Below are positions 1 to 7,274 of a stretch of 7,274 nucleotides of DNA, piece after piece. Origin of the DNA: Gemmatimonadota bacterium (lineage in GTDB: Bacteria > Gemmatimonadota > Gemmatimonadetes > Palauibacterales > Palauibacteraceae); the NCBI GenBank assembly GCA_030598525.1, contig JAUVPT010000077.1, forward strand, positions 1 through 7,274. Reading direction: 5' to 3'. The stretch's first letter is position 1, and each line of letters opens with the position of its first letter. Made by a program: the position numbers and the translations under genes. Under the pieces are notes generated by a model, which worked only from the letters and a program-made list of their open reading frames with translations, was not told the DNA's origin and made no database searches.

Positions 1-1118
1 CACGTCGCGGTGAGCTCGATCTTCCGGACCGCGCCGCGGTCCTGGCGCGGCTCAAGGATGTGCGGAGCCGGACATTGGACACGCTGCGGCGGGCGGACCT
101 GTCCGGATCGAGAAACCGGCTCCTGGAGAGTGGATTCGTGTACGAGCTGGTCCGGGAGCACGAGGCCCAGCACCAGGAGACCATGCTTCAGACCATCTCG
201 TTGATGGAGAGCGAGCCCTACGTGCCGGTCTCGCGCAGGCAGTTCGGGTCGCCGGGCCCGGTGGCCGTGGGCGAAATGATCGACGTTCCGGCGGGATCGT
301 TCGAGATGGGGGCCCCAACCGGGCCGTTCGCCTACGACAACGAACTCCCGCGTCACACGGCCAGCACCGGCGCTTTCGAGATGGGTCGCTTCCCGGTCAC
401 CAACGGCGAGTACCTCGAGTTCATGGCGTCCGGCGGGTACGACGATCCAGCGCTGTGGACGGAAGCCGGGCGGAACTGGAAAGAGACGGTGGGCCTGGCG
501 GCGCCGCAGTACTGGCGTCCCACCGCGTTCAGCGGCCTGCTGTCCTCCAGGGGAGCGGCGGAGGCGGCCCGCACGGGAGGGACAGCTGCCTGGGAGCGGA
601 TCACGTCGCTGGGCTCAGAGCCCCTTCGGGCGAACGATCCCGTGATCCACGTCTGTCACTACGAAGCCGAGGCTTATGCCCGGTTCTGCGGGGCGAGGCT
701 GCCGACCGAGGCGGAATGGGAGAAAGCGGCGGCGTGGGACCCCGACTCGGGAGAAGCGCATCCCTATCCGTGGGGGGATCGGCCCCCGGCTGCCGAACAC
801 GCCAACCTCGATGGGGCGGCGTTCGGGGTCGCTCCGGTCGGCGCGTTCCCCGTGGGTCGCAGCCCTGTGGGGTGCGAGCAGATGCTCGGCGATACGTGGG
901 AGTGGACGTCTTCCAGCTTCCGGGGATACCCCGGCTTCAGGGCGTATCCGTACGACGAGTACTCGGCCGTGTTCTTCGGGGACGAGTATGTCGTGCTGAG
1001 GGGCGCCTCCTGGGCCGCGGACGGAGCTGTCGCCCGCAACACGTTCCGAAACTGGGACTATCCGATTCGCCGCCAGATCTTCGCCGGATTCCGTCTCGCG
1101 CGTGGGCCGGCCCGGTGA
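1..1118 (+). CDS. egtB: Ergothioneine sulfoxide synthase EgtB, 5'-truncated by the window edge
   Basis: EgtB is a mononuclear non-haem iron enzyme that uses O2 to join hercynine to a thiol (gamma-glutamylcysteine or cysteine), the central step of ergothioneine synthesis. The reading frame is open from base 3 and gives 371 residues. About 80 N-terminal residues, including the first iron-binding His, lie before the window, judging by the mycobacterial enzyme. The DinB-like helical domain shows the H-x3-H-x-E iron motif (fragment residues H53, H57, E59). The FGE-sulfatase/formylglycine-enzyme-like domain runs from about residue 90 to the end, with G-D-x-W-E-W near 297-301 and F-R-N-W-D-Y-P-I-R-R-Q at 348-358. 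W351, D352 and R356 match in spacing W415, D416 and R420 of Mycobacterium thermoresistibile EgtB, where Asp416 helps bind the gamma-glutamyl substrate. A Tyr-rich stretch (309-320) lies where the catalytic Tyr377 would fall, but I cannot align it by eye. The in-frame GTG at 60 is internal and not the start. egtD follows with a 4-base overlap. Confidence 0.93.
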   Translation, partial: RRGELDLPDRAAVLARLKDVRSRTLDTLRRADLSGSRNRLLESGFVYELVREHEAQHQETMLQTISLMESEPYVPVSRRQFGSPGPVAVGEMIDVPAGSFEMGAPTGPFAYDNELPRHTASTGAFEMGRFPVTNGEYLEFMASGGYDDPALWTEAGRNWKETVGLAAPQYWRPTAFSGLLSSRGAAEAARTGGTAAWERITSLGSEPLRANDPVIHVCHYEAEAYARFCGARLPTEAEWEKAAAWDPDSGEAHPYPWGDRPPAAEHANLDGAAFGVAPVGAFPVGRSPVGCEQMLGDTWEWTSSSFRGYPGFRAYPYDEYSAVFFGDEYVVLRGASWAADGAVARNTFRNWDYPIRRQIFAGFRLARGPAR

Positions 1119-2107
1119 CCGGGGATACGGCCGGGTCGCGGATCGTTCTCCGTAACACGCTGCGCGAGCACGCGAGTCCCTACGACCTGGCGGGGGACGC
1201 GAGGGCCGGCCTCTCATCCACCCCCAAGACCCTGCCGTCCAAGTACTTCTACGATGCCCGGGGCTCGCACCTGTTCGAGATGATCACCCGTCTGCCCCAG
1301 TACTACCTGACGCGGGCCGAAACCGAGATTCTGGAACGGGAGGCGGGGCGCTTCGTCGAGGCGGTTCGGCCACGGGTGCTCGTGGAGTTCGGCTCCGGGG
1401 CGGCCAGGAAGACCCGCATCCTGCTCGATGCCATGCTCGAGCGCGGACTTCTCGAGGGCTACGGGCCGGTGGATGTGAGCGCTCAGGCCTCGCGCCACGC
1501 GGCGGACACCCTGATTCGAGACTATCCCGACATCAGGGTCGAAGGGGTGATCGGTGACTTCGAGCGTCCTAGGGACCTGCCATTCCCGGGACGCCGACGA
1601 CTGATGGCCTTTCTCGGATCGACGATCGGGAACCTGGAACCCGTGCAGGCCACCGCGTTCCTGACCTCGATCCGGAAAGAGATGACCGCTGCGGACGCTT
1701 TCCTGGTCGGCTTCGACCTCGTCAAGGACGTGGTCCTTCTGGAGCGCGCCTACGACGACGAGGCAGGCGTGACGGCGAAGTTCAATCTGAACGTGCTCAG
1801 AGTGCTGAACCGTGACCTGGGGGCTTCGTTCGACCTGGAGATGTTCCGGCACCGGGCGGTATGGAACGCCGGGAACTCGAGGATCGAAATGCACCTCGAA
1901 TCGGCAGTGGAGCAGAGCGTCCGGATACAGTCGATCGGACTGGACGTTTCGTTCGCCGCCGGAGAAACGATTCGGACTGAGCTCAGTCACAAGTACACGC
2001 GAGAGTCCGCGGTGGGATTGCTGGAAGCCTCGGGCCTGCGGGTCGAGTCGTGGTGTACGGACGAATCCGATCGCTTCGCTCTGGCCCTGGCGCGAGCGCT
2101 CGGCTGA
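1115..2107 (+). CDS. egtD: L-histidine N-alpha-methyltransferase EgtD
   Basis: EgtD is a SAM-dependent methyltransferase that converts histidine to hercynine (N-alpha-trimethylhistidine), the substrate of EgtB. The product is 330 residues, close to the 321 of the mycobacterial enzyme. Its substrate-site residues appear at a constant +7 offset from those reported for M. smegmatis EgtD: Y46 (Tyr39), Y63 (Tyr56), N173 in the G-S-T-I-G-N segment (Asn166), Y213 (Tyr206), M259 (Met252), E289 (Glu282) and S291 (Ser284). The SAM-binding loop is E-F-G-S-G at 91-95. I chose GTG at 1115 because it overlaps the egtB stop as GTGA, gives the family length, and has no in-frame ATG after it until residue 56. 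No strong Shine-Dalgarno motif precedes it, so translational coupling to egtB is likely. The open frame continues far upstream, but that part is only the egtB shadow. The match is strong enough that other methyltransferase assignments are unlikely. Confidence 0.95.
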   Translation: MTGDTAGSRIVLRNTLREHASPYDLAGDARAGLSSTPKTLPSKYFYDARGSHLFEMITRLPQYYLTRAETEILEREAGRFVEAVRPRVLVEFGSGAARKTRILLDAMLERGLLEGYGPVDVSAQASRHAADTLIRDYPDIRVEGVIGDFERPRDLPFPGRRRLMAFLGSTIGNLEPVQATAFLTSIRKEMTAADAFLVGFDLVKDVVLLERAYDDEAGVTAKFNLNVLRVLNRDLGASFDLEMFRHRAVWNAGNSRIEMHLESAVEQSVRIQSIGLDVSFAAGETIRTELSHKYTRESAVGLLEASGLRVESWCTDESDRFALALARALG

Positions 2108-2110
2108 GGA
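2106..2110 (+). promoter_or_regulatory. Ribosome-binding site that decides the egtA start
   Basis: GAGGA at 2106-2110 matches the anti-Shine-Dalgarno core and overlaps the egtD stop TGA (2105-2107). It lies 7 bases before GTG 2118, which favours that start over GTG 2121 (10 bases) or ATG 2145 (34 bases). Confidence 0.55.
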
Positions 2111-2117
2111 TCCTCAC

Positions 2118-3446
2118 GTGGTGAACGGCCTCTCGGCCCGACGAATGCGACGGGACGTCGAAGCCCTCTTCAGCCCTCCGCGCCCGTCCGGTGGACCCGA
2201 CCTCGTCGGCGCGGAGATCGAGCTCATTCCGGTTACGGAGGGACCGAAGCCCGGAGTCGTTCGATTGTTCGAGAGCGTGAACGGGGCCCCCTCACTCGTA
2301 GACCTGCTTCGCGACTGGGAACGGTCTTCCGGAGAGGTTCGGGAGGAGCGCCGCGGGCCCCGGGACGTTCGCTTCCGTACGAGCAGTGGAGGGTGGATTA
2401 CCTTCGAGCCGGGCGGACAACTGGAGTTCAGTTCGGCTCCGCGGGAGACGCCGGCTGCGGTGCTCGCCGATGTCGTCGCGACCCTGGATCCTCTCTGCGA
2501 GGCCGCGCACGCGCGTGGCGTCAGGTTGGTGAGCCGCGGGCTGAATCCATGGCACGACCTGGAGGATGTGCCGCTGCAGCTGGAATCGCCCCGCTACCGG
2601 GCGATGGACGCCTACCTGCGACGCCGCGGGCCGAGCGGCGCCCGCATGATGCGCCTCACGGCTGCCATGCAGATCAACCTCGACCTCGGTTCTCCCGGGC
2701 AGCGGACCCGCCGGTGGAGAGCGGCCAACCTCCTGAGCCCCGTGATTCGCGCGTCGTTTGCCAACTCCCGGATGCAACTGGAGCGGGGATCGGAGTCCGT
2801 GAGCGGGCGGACCGTGCTCTGGGGGCGCACGGACCCGAGCCGCACGGGCGTACTCCTGTCGACCGGTCCCGCGGCTGACTGGAGTCCCTCCCGGGACTAC
2901 CTGGACTTCGCCCTCGCGGCGCACGTGATGTTCCGGCGGGATGACCGGGGAGACGCGATCGCTGCGTCATCGGAGCTCCCGTTCGGTGAATGGTGGAGCG
3001 GTTCCGGCGAAGCGGCACCGGATCAGGTCGATTGGGAGTCACACCTGGGCACGCTTTTCCCGGACGTGAGACCGCGGGGCTGGTTCGAGCTGCGGGCCAT
3101 CGACGTTCCTCGGCGGCCATGGTGGGCGGTGCCCCTGACCGTGCTACCGGCGCTCCTGTTCGATGACGAAGCTCTGAGCCGTACCCTGGAGATCCTGGAG
3201 CCCCTGGCGCCGCGAGTCGCCGAACTGGCGAATCGTGCAGGGTTCGACGGCTTGCGCGTGAAGGGCGTCGGGGAAGCCGCTGAGCGAGTATTCCTCGAGG
3301 CCCTGGACGCTGCGCACCGAGCGCCGGCTGGTGACTTCACGCCCGAAATGCTGGCGACCACGGAGGAGTTCTTTCGACGCTACATATCGGTCCGTCGTAC
3401 GCAGGCCGACGACGAAGAAACGGAATCGCCTAGAAGCGGGGCATGA
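2118..3446 (+). CDS. egtA: Glutamate-cysteine ligase family protein, probable EgtA
   Basis: This is a member of the GCS2-type glutamate-cysteine ligase family, which makes gamma-glutamylcysteine from Glu, Cys and ATP; in ergothioneine operons it supplies the EgtB thiol donor. The product is 442 residues, near the roughly 430 of mycobacterial EgtA. Visible family features are G-A-E-I-E-L at 31-36 (the early acidic segment expected to bind metal/ATP), E-P-G-G-Q-L-E-F-S at 97-105, the A-M-Q-I-N-L-D core near 183-189, and F-E-L-R-A-I-D followed by a Trp-rich W-W-A-V-P stretch at 333-348. The start is GTG 2118, placed by the GAGGA site 7 bases upstream; GTG 2121 or ATG 2145 remain possible. The last dozen residues are acidic and look like a disordered tail. 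It follows egtD by 10 bases, so it is probably in the same transcript. Its 3' end overlaps the convergent receptor gene. The exact substrate is inferred from the operon; it could be a related gamma-glutamyl ligase. Confidence 0.85.
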   Translation: MVNGLSARRMRRDVEALFSPPRPSGGPDLVGAEIELIPVTEGPKPGVVRLFESVNGAPSLVDLLRDWERSSGEVREERRGPRDVRFRTSSGGWITFEPGGQLEFSSAPRETPAAVLADVVATLDPLCEAAHARGVRLVSRGLNPWHDLEDVPLQLESPRYRAMDAYLRRRGPSGARMMRLTAAMQINLDLGSPGQRTRRWRAANLLSPVIRASFANSRMQLERGSESVSGRTVLWGRTDPSRTGVLLSTGPAADWSPSRDYLDFALAAHVMFRRDDRGDAIAASSELPFGEWWSGSGEAAPDQVDWESHLGTLFPDVRPRGWFELRAIDVPRRPWWAVPLTVLPALLFDDEALSRTLEILEPLAPRVAELANRAGFDGLRVKGVGEAAERVFLEALDAAHRAPAGDFTPEMLATTEEFFRRYISVRRTQADDEETESPRSGA

Positions 3447-5628
3447 CCGTGAGGCGGAACATCCGGCTCGCGCCGGGATTGCGCTCCTGGATATCCACGT
3501 ATTCGCTCTGCAGCACATTGGCGATCTTGCCCATCACCACCCAGTTCCCGAACTGATACGCCAGCCGGACGTCCACGACGGAAATCGGCCCGCGCGGGTC
3601 GAGCGGATAGGCAAGGACGGCTTCCACCTCGCTGCGGAACAGGAAATCAACGGCCAGGAACTCCCGGAAGACTGACGCCGTCAGGGTCACATTGTGTGGC
3701 GATCGGTAGGGAAGGGGATTTCCGGTGCGCTCGTCCCGCGTATCGAGGAACAGGTAGTTGGCCTTGAATCCGAGCTGATCCTGGAACAGGCCCACCTGAG
3801 CTCCTGCGTCCACTCCGGCTACGCGGGCTTCGGCCACGTTCTGGAACTGAAACGTGAAGAGCTGCCCGGACACGGGGGATGGCTCGATCAGGTCCTGGAA
3901 CCTGTTGTAGAACAAGGCGGCATCCAGCCGCAGCCACTGCCCGACGCGTGCCGTGGTCCCGACTTCGGCCGCCCAGGCCCTCTCTCCCCGCAGGGCGAGG
4001 TTCGGAATGACGCGGAACCCGAACTGAGTCGTCGCGGTGTACTGCTCCGCGGCGCTCGGCGCTCGATATCCACGGCTGATGGAGGCCCGGACACTCACCG
4101 GATCGGACGGCAGATAGACCAGGCCGACGCGCGGGCTCGCGACGAAGTCAGACTCGGCCGAGCTCGCGCCGTGATAATCGAACCTCAGGCCCGCTACCGC
4201 CCTCAGTCGATCGGAGAGGCGGATCTCGTCCTGCGCATAGAGGCCGAGGTCCACGATCGAAGGATCGACCACGAGGATGCTGGACGTCAGGTCGGTCCAC
4301 GACGCCTCCACTCCGGTGGTAACGGACTGGCCGAAGGAGGGTGCGATGTCGAACTGGGCGTCTGCTGCGAAACGTGAGCTGTGGTGTCTGTCGTCGCTGT
4401 CGTGGAAGTGGTTCTGAACCGCGTTGTAGTCGAAGATCGGTCGGATCTGCAGGGATGACTTTTGCGTCATCACGGGACGCAGCGTCGCTCCGACAGAAAG
4501 GTCCGTCTCGCTCAGCCAGTCGCCGAGTTCTTCCGGCTCCACTTCCAGCGGCTGATCTTCGGACAGCCAGGTATAGAACTCGTCCGCGTCGCGCTGTGTC
4601 CAGTTCACGAAGGCATCGATCGGGCGCTGAGTGTCAGGACCGAACACCGTCTTGACACGGGCCTGCCAGCGAGAAAACCCGCCGTTCTGGCGAAACCCCT
4701 CGGACCCGTCGCTACCCAGGAACAGAGTGGTGCCCACTCCGGCGATGCGTCGCGAGTGCTGCACACCAATCCCGGCCGTGCTGAGCGTCTCGTCCGTGAA
4801 ACGGTACCGGGAGGGGGTGTCGTAGGCTCCCAGGTAGGCGCGCACGAGTGTCACCGGCGTCTCGGAGGGGACCGCCGTGATGACGTTGACCACGCCTCCG
4901 AGGGCACCCGTGCCGTAGAGCGAAGAATGCGGGCCCTTGACGACCTCGACCCGCTCGACGTCCATGAGGGGCAGTTTCTCGAAGTCGGCTTCCGAGCCGA
5001 CGCCTTTCATCATTCGGTGCCCGTCAAGCAGCACGAGCACCCTGCTGCCGACGCCGCGCGACAGTCCAGATGCGCCCCGGATGTCCAGCTGACCGGCATT
5101 GGACACTACCCCCTGGGCGAACGGCAGGGCTTCTCCGACGTTGTTGACGTTCCGCTGCTGCAGCTCTCGACCCTCCAGCACGGATACGCTGACGGGCGAC
5201 TCGTCCGGACGCTCCCGGCTGCGGCTCGCGGTAACCACCAGGCCGGGAACGCGGATCACTGATGGCCGGACGTACACGACGACCCGGACCGATTCTCCAT
5301 CGGTCACGACGACGTCCGGATGAGCCGTCTGCTCGTAACCAGGCGCCGTGATTCGAAGGGTGTACGTGCCGGGATCGATACGGACGATTCGAAACGACCC
5401 CTGCTCGCTGGTCAAGACGCCCAGGGGCGTGCCCGCGACCTGGACCGTTGCCTGGCGCACGGGAAGACTGTCCGACGCCGAGCGCACCAGTCCTTCGATG
5501 GCCCCGCCTGCCTCCTGGGCCTGGAGGCAGGCGGCACTGATCAGCAGCGAGGCTGCCGCGAGGCCGATCCGATCGGCACGACCGCGCCGTTTCATCCTAT
5601 CCGGGGAGACGTGGCGCCGGAGGGCCAT
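3430..5628 (-). CDS. TonB-dependent outer-membrane receptor with N-terminal carboxypeptidase-regulatory-like domain
   Basis: This is an outer-membrane active transporter energised by TonB/ExbBD; the ligand is unknown. Residue order in the 732-residue product: a signal peptide whose hydrophobic core is about 21-36 and which probably ends at L-Q-A 36-38; a CarboxypepD_reg-like beta-sandwich at about 43-120; a TonB-box-like L-V-V-T-A at 130-134, matching the box of E. coli BtuB; and a plug at about 135-255 with D-I-R-G-A near 182-186, V-L-L-D-G at 199-203, V-E-V-V-K-G-P at 227-233, L-Y-G at 237-239, and G-G-V-V-N-V-I-T. The beta-barrel fills the rest and ends in a C-terminal Phe, the usual signal for barrel assembly. 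ATG 5628 is 10 bases after the lipoprotein stop. The in-frame ATG at 5595 would give a more usual short signal-peptide n-region and is a real alternative. The plug resembles the BtuB/CirA group, but that does not identify the substrate. Confidence 0.92.
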   Translation of the reverse strand: MALRRHVSPDRMKRRGRADRIGLAAASLLISAACLQAQEAGGAIEGLVRSASDSLPVRQATVQVAGTPLGVLTSEQGSFRIVRIDPGTYTLRITAPGYEQTAHPDVVVTDGESVRVVVYVRPSVIRVPGLVVTASRSRERPDESPVSVSVLEGRELQQRNVNNVGEALPFAQGVVSNAGQLDIRGASGLSRGVGSRVLVLLDGHRMMKGVGSEADFEKLPLMDVERVEVVKGPHSSLYGTGALGGVVNVITAVPSETPVTLVRAYLGAYDTPSRYRFTDETLSTAGIGVQHSRRIAGVGTTLFLGSDGSEGFRQNGGFSRWQARVKTVFGPDTQRPIDAFVNWTQRDADEFYTWLSEDQPLEVEPEELGDWLSETDLSVGATLRPVMTQKSSLQIRPIFDYNAVQNHFHDSDDRHHSSRFAADAQFDIAPSFGQSVTTGVEASWTDLTSSILVVDPSIVDLGLYAQDEIRLSDRLRAVAGLRFDYHGASSAESDFVASPRVGLVYLPSDPVSVRASISRGYRAPSAAEQYTATTQFGFRVIPNLALRGERAWAAEVGTTARVGQWLRLDAALFYNRFQDLIEPSPVSGQLFTFQFQNVAEARVAGVDAGAQVGLFQDQLGFKANYLFLDTRDERTGNPLPYRSPHNVTLTASVFREFLAVDFLFRSEVEAVLAYPLDPRGPISVVDVRLAYQFGNWVVMGKIANVLQSEYVDIQERNPGASRMFRLTVMPRF

Positions 5629-5638
5629 CGATCCCGAC

Positions 5639-6076
5639 TCAGTTGGTGAGGTTCCACACCGTCAGGACCTGCACACCGACAGTGGTCACGTCCACCGTGA
5701 GAGTGCCTTCCACGAGCGTGTACGTTCCGACACCCTGGAATCCGCCCGCGTTATCCGACTCCTGCGTCCAGGTGTTCCCGCTCGTCTCGTAAGTGCCGGA
5801 ATCATCCGTGGTCAGCGGCGGGCCGGTTGGATTGGCCGGATCCGGGTGCGTGATGCTGATGGTGTATCTCGTGGCGGTCATGGAGAGCGTCCCGGTCGCG
5901 ATCGGCGGTACGAGCGTAATCCCAGCCTGCGTGAAGGACACCAGCTCGTACGAGCCCGATAGATCCGGCTCGACGGGCGGATCCACCGGGTCATCATCAC
6001 TGCTGCAGGCGGTGCCAAAGCCGGCGAGCACCAACATGGCCACGGGTATGAGCGCGCGGAGGGAACGTCGTCTCAT
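5639..6076 (-). CDS. Small secreted lipoprotein, lipocalin-like beta-rich, function unknown
   Basis: The product has 145 residues. Residues 1-23 form a lipoprotein signal peptide: four positively charged N-terminal residues (M-R-R-R-S-L-R), a hydrophobic core, then G-T-A-C with the acylated Cys at 24. The -3 Gly is not the usual Leu/Val, so the lipobox is atypical. An acidic, Pro-rich linker (S-D-D-D-P at 26-30, then V-D-P-P) follows; Ser at +2 would favour the outer membrane by the E. coli rule. The rest alternates short beta-prone segments with G-S-Y-E-L and G-T-Y motifs, as in small lipocalin-like lipoproteins; I recognise no named family. The ATG at 6076 is chosen over the longer open frame because it starts the signal peptide and has an AGAGAG ribosome-binding site at 6083-6090, 6 bases upstream. 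The TonB-dependent receptor starts 10 bases after the stop, so the two are probably co-transcribed and may act together at the outer membrane, but no role can be assigned. Confidence 0.82.
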   Translation of the reverse strand: MRRRSLRALIPVAMLVLAGFGTACSSDDDPVDPPVEPDLSGSYELVSFTQAGITLVPPIATGTLSMTATRYTISITHPDPANPTGPPLTTDDSGTYETSGNTWTQESDNAGGFQGVGTYTLVEGTLTVDVTTVGVQVLTVWNLTN

Positions 6077-6135
6077 CGTCAACTCTCTCTGTTGTGGGAA
6101 CGGCGAGGCCACCCGGCATCGCACTGATCGCCCTA

Positions 6136-6164
6136 ATGATAGGCGGGGGCGGGGAGTTAGGAAA
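6136..6164 (-). promoter_or_regulatory. Candidate sigma-70-type promoter for the lipoprotein/receptor operon
   Basis: Read on the - strand, TTTCCT (6159-6164) and TATCAT (6136-6141, 5 of 6 matches to the -10 consensus) are separated by 17 bases. Transcription would begin near 6128-6130, leaving a leader of about 50 bases before the ATG at 6076. The -35 match is weak (3 of 6). The call rests on the -10 match, the spacing, and its position in the only non-coding gap upstream of the lipoprotein. Confidence 0.4.
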
Positions 6165-6237
6165 TCCCTCCGGAGGACGGGCTTGTGGGAGAGCGTGGCG
6201 TGGGGCTTCGGGCCTTCCGCCGCGTGTATTGGTTGGC

Positions 6238-6273
6238 ACGGCGCCTCCCTCCAGGAACGGAGAGAGGCGCCGT
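6238..6273 (-). terminator. Hairpin directly after pntB, probable transcription terminator without U-tract
   Basis: Arms 6238-6252 and 6259-6273 form a 15-bp stem with a 6-base loop (6253-6258). The only imperfection (6248/6263) is C-A if the + strand is transcribed but a G-U wobble in - strand RNA, so the fold is unbroken in the pntB transcript. It begins 6 bases after the pntB stop codon. No T-run follows on the - strand, so it may terminate weakly, need a factor, or protect the 3' end of the mRNA. Confidence 0.6.
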
Positions 6274-6279
6274 CGCCGT

Positions 6280-7274
<995 letters not shown>

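Noticed and set aside
60..62. GTG at 60 as the egtB start
   Set aside because: The frame stays open to the window edge with EgtB-like sequence before it, and the first iron-binding His must lie still farther upstream.
455..1114. Long upstream extension of the egtD reading frame (start at 455)
   Set aside because: This part lies wholly inside egtB in another frame, is Gly/Arg/Ser-rich with no EgtD similarity, and the GTG at 1115 gives the family length.
1214..1990. 258-codon open frame antisense to egtD
   Set aside because: It is a GC-rich shadow opposite a highly conserved gene. It has no recognisable domain or ribosome-binding site.
1812..2117. Upstream extension of the egtA reading frame (start at 1812)
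   Set aside because: It overlaps the well-supported C-terminus of egtD, and the extra residues look like out-of-frame translation. The GAGGA site supports a start at 2118.
3463..3476. Short inverted repeat (5-bp arms, 4-base loop) 16 bases after the egtA stop as a possible terminator
   Set aside because: The stem is too short, no T-run follows, and it lies inside the receptor coding sequence, so chance is the simpler explanation.
4462..5262. 266-codon open frame antisense to the TonB-dependent receptor
   Set aside because: The composition is His/Arg-rich as expected for the complement of the receptor codons, and no family motif is seen.

Overview
This is a GC-rich bacterial window with tightly packed genes in two blocks that face each other. 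The high GC content, the TonB-dependent receptor with an N-terminal carboxypeptidase-regulatory-like domain, the small acidic-linker lipoprotein and the ergothioneine genes suggest a Gram-negative, probably aerobic bacterium. Gemmatimonadota or a similar high-GC phylum fits best, but that placement is an inference from gene style and not from a marker gene.

Left block, + strand (1-3446): an ergothioneine operon in the order egtB (5' end missing), egtD, egtA. EgtA would join glutamate and cysteine to gamma-glutamylcysteine. EgtD trimethylates histidine to hercynine. EgtB is the non-haem iron sulfoxide synthase that joins the two products with O2. The genes are tightly linked: egtB and egtD overlap in a GTGA start/stop, and the egtA ribosome-binding site overlaps the egtD stop codon. 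The residues EgtD uses to hold histidine are all present, and EgtB carries the W-D-x3-R segment of the gamma-glutamylcysteine-using (mycobacterial) type, which agrees with egtA being next to it. No egtC (glutaminase step) or egtE (C-S lyase) is visible.

Middle block, - strand (3430-6076): a small secreted lipoprotein of unknown role followed 10 bases later by a 732-residue TonB-dependent outer-membrane receptor. They look like a two-gene operon with a plausible sigma-70-type promoter at 6136-6164. The receptor and egtA genes converge and overlap at their stop codons by 17 bases.

Right edge, - strand (6280-7274): the C-terminal two-thirds of PntB, the beta subunit of the proton-translocating NAD(P) transhydrogenase, cut by the window end. 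A strong 15-bp hairpin without a U-tract sits directly after its stop codon.

I found no CRISPR array, tRNA, rRNA, insertion sequence, prophage or obviously novel system. The points most worth a second look are the unassigned lipoprotein/receptor pair, the overlapping convergent ends, and the hairpin after pntB.
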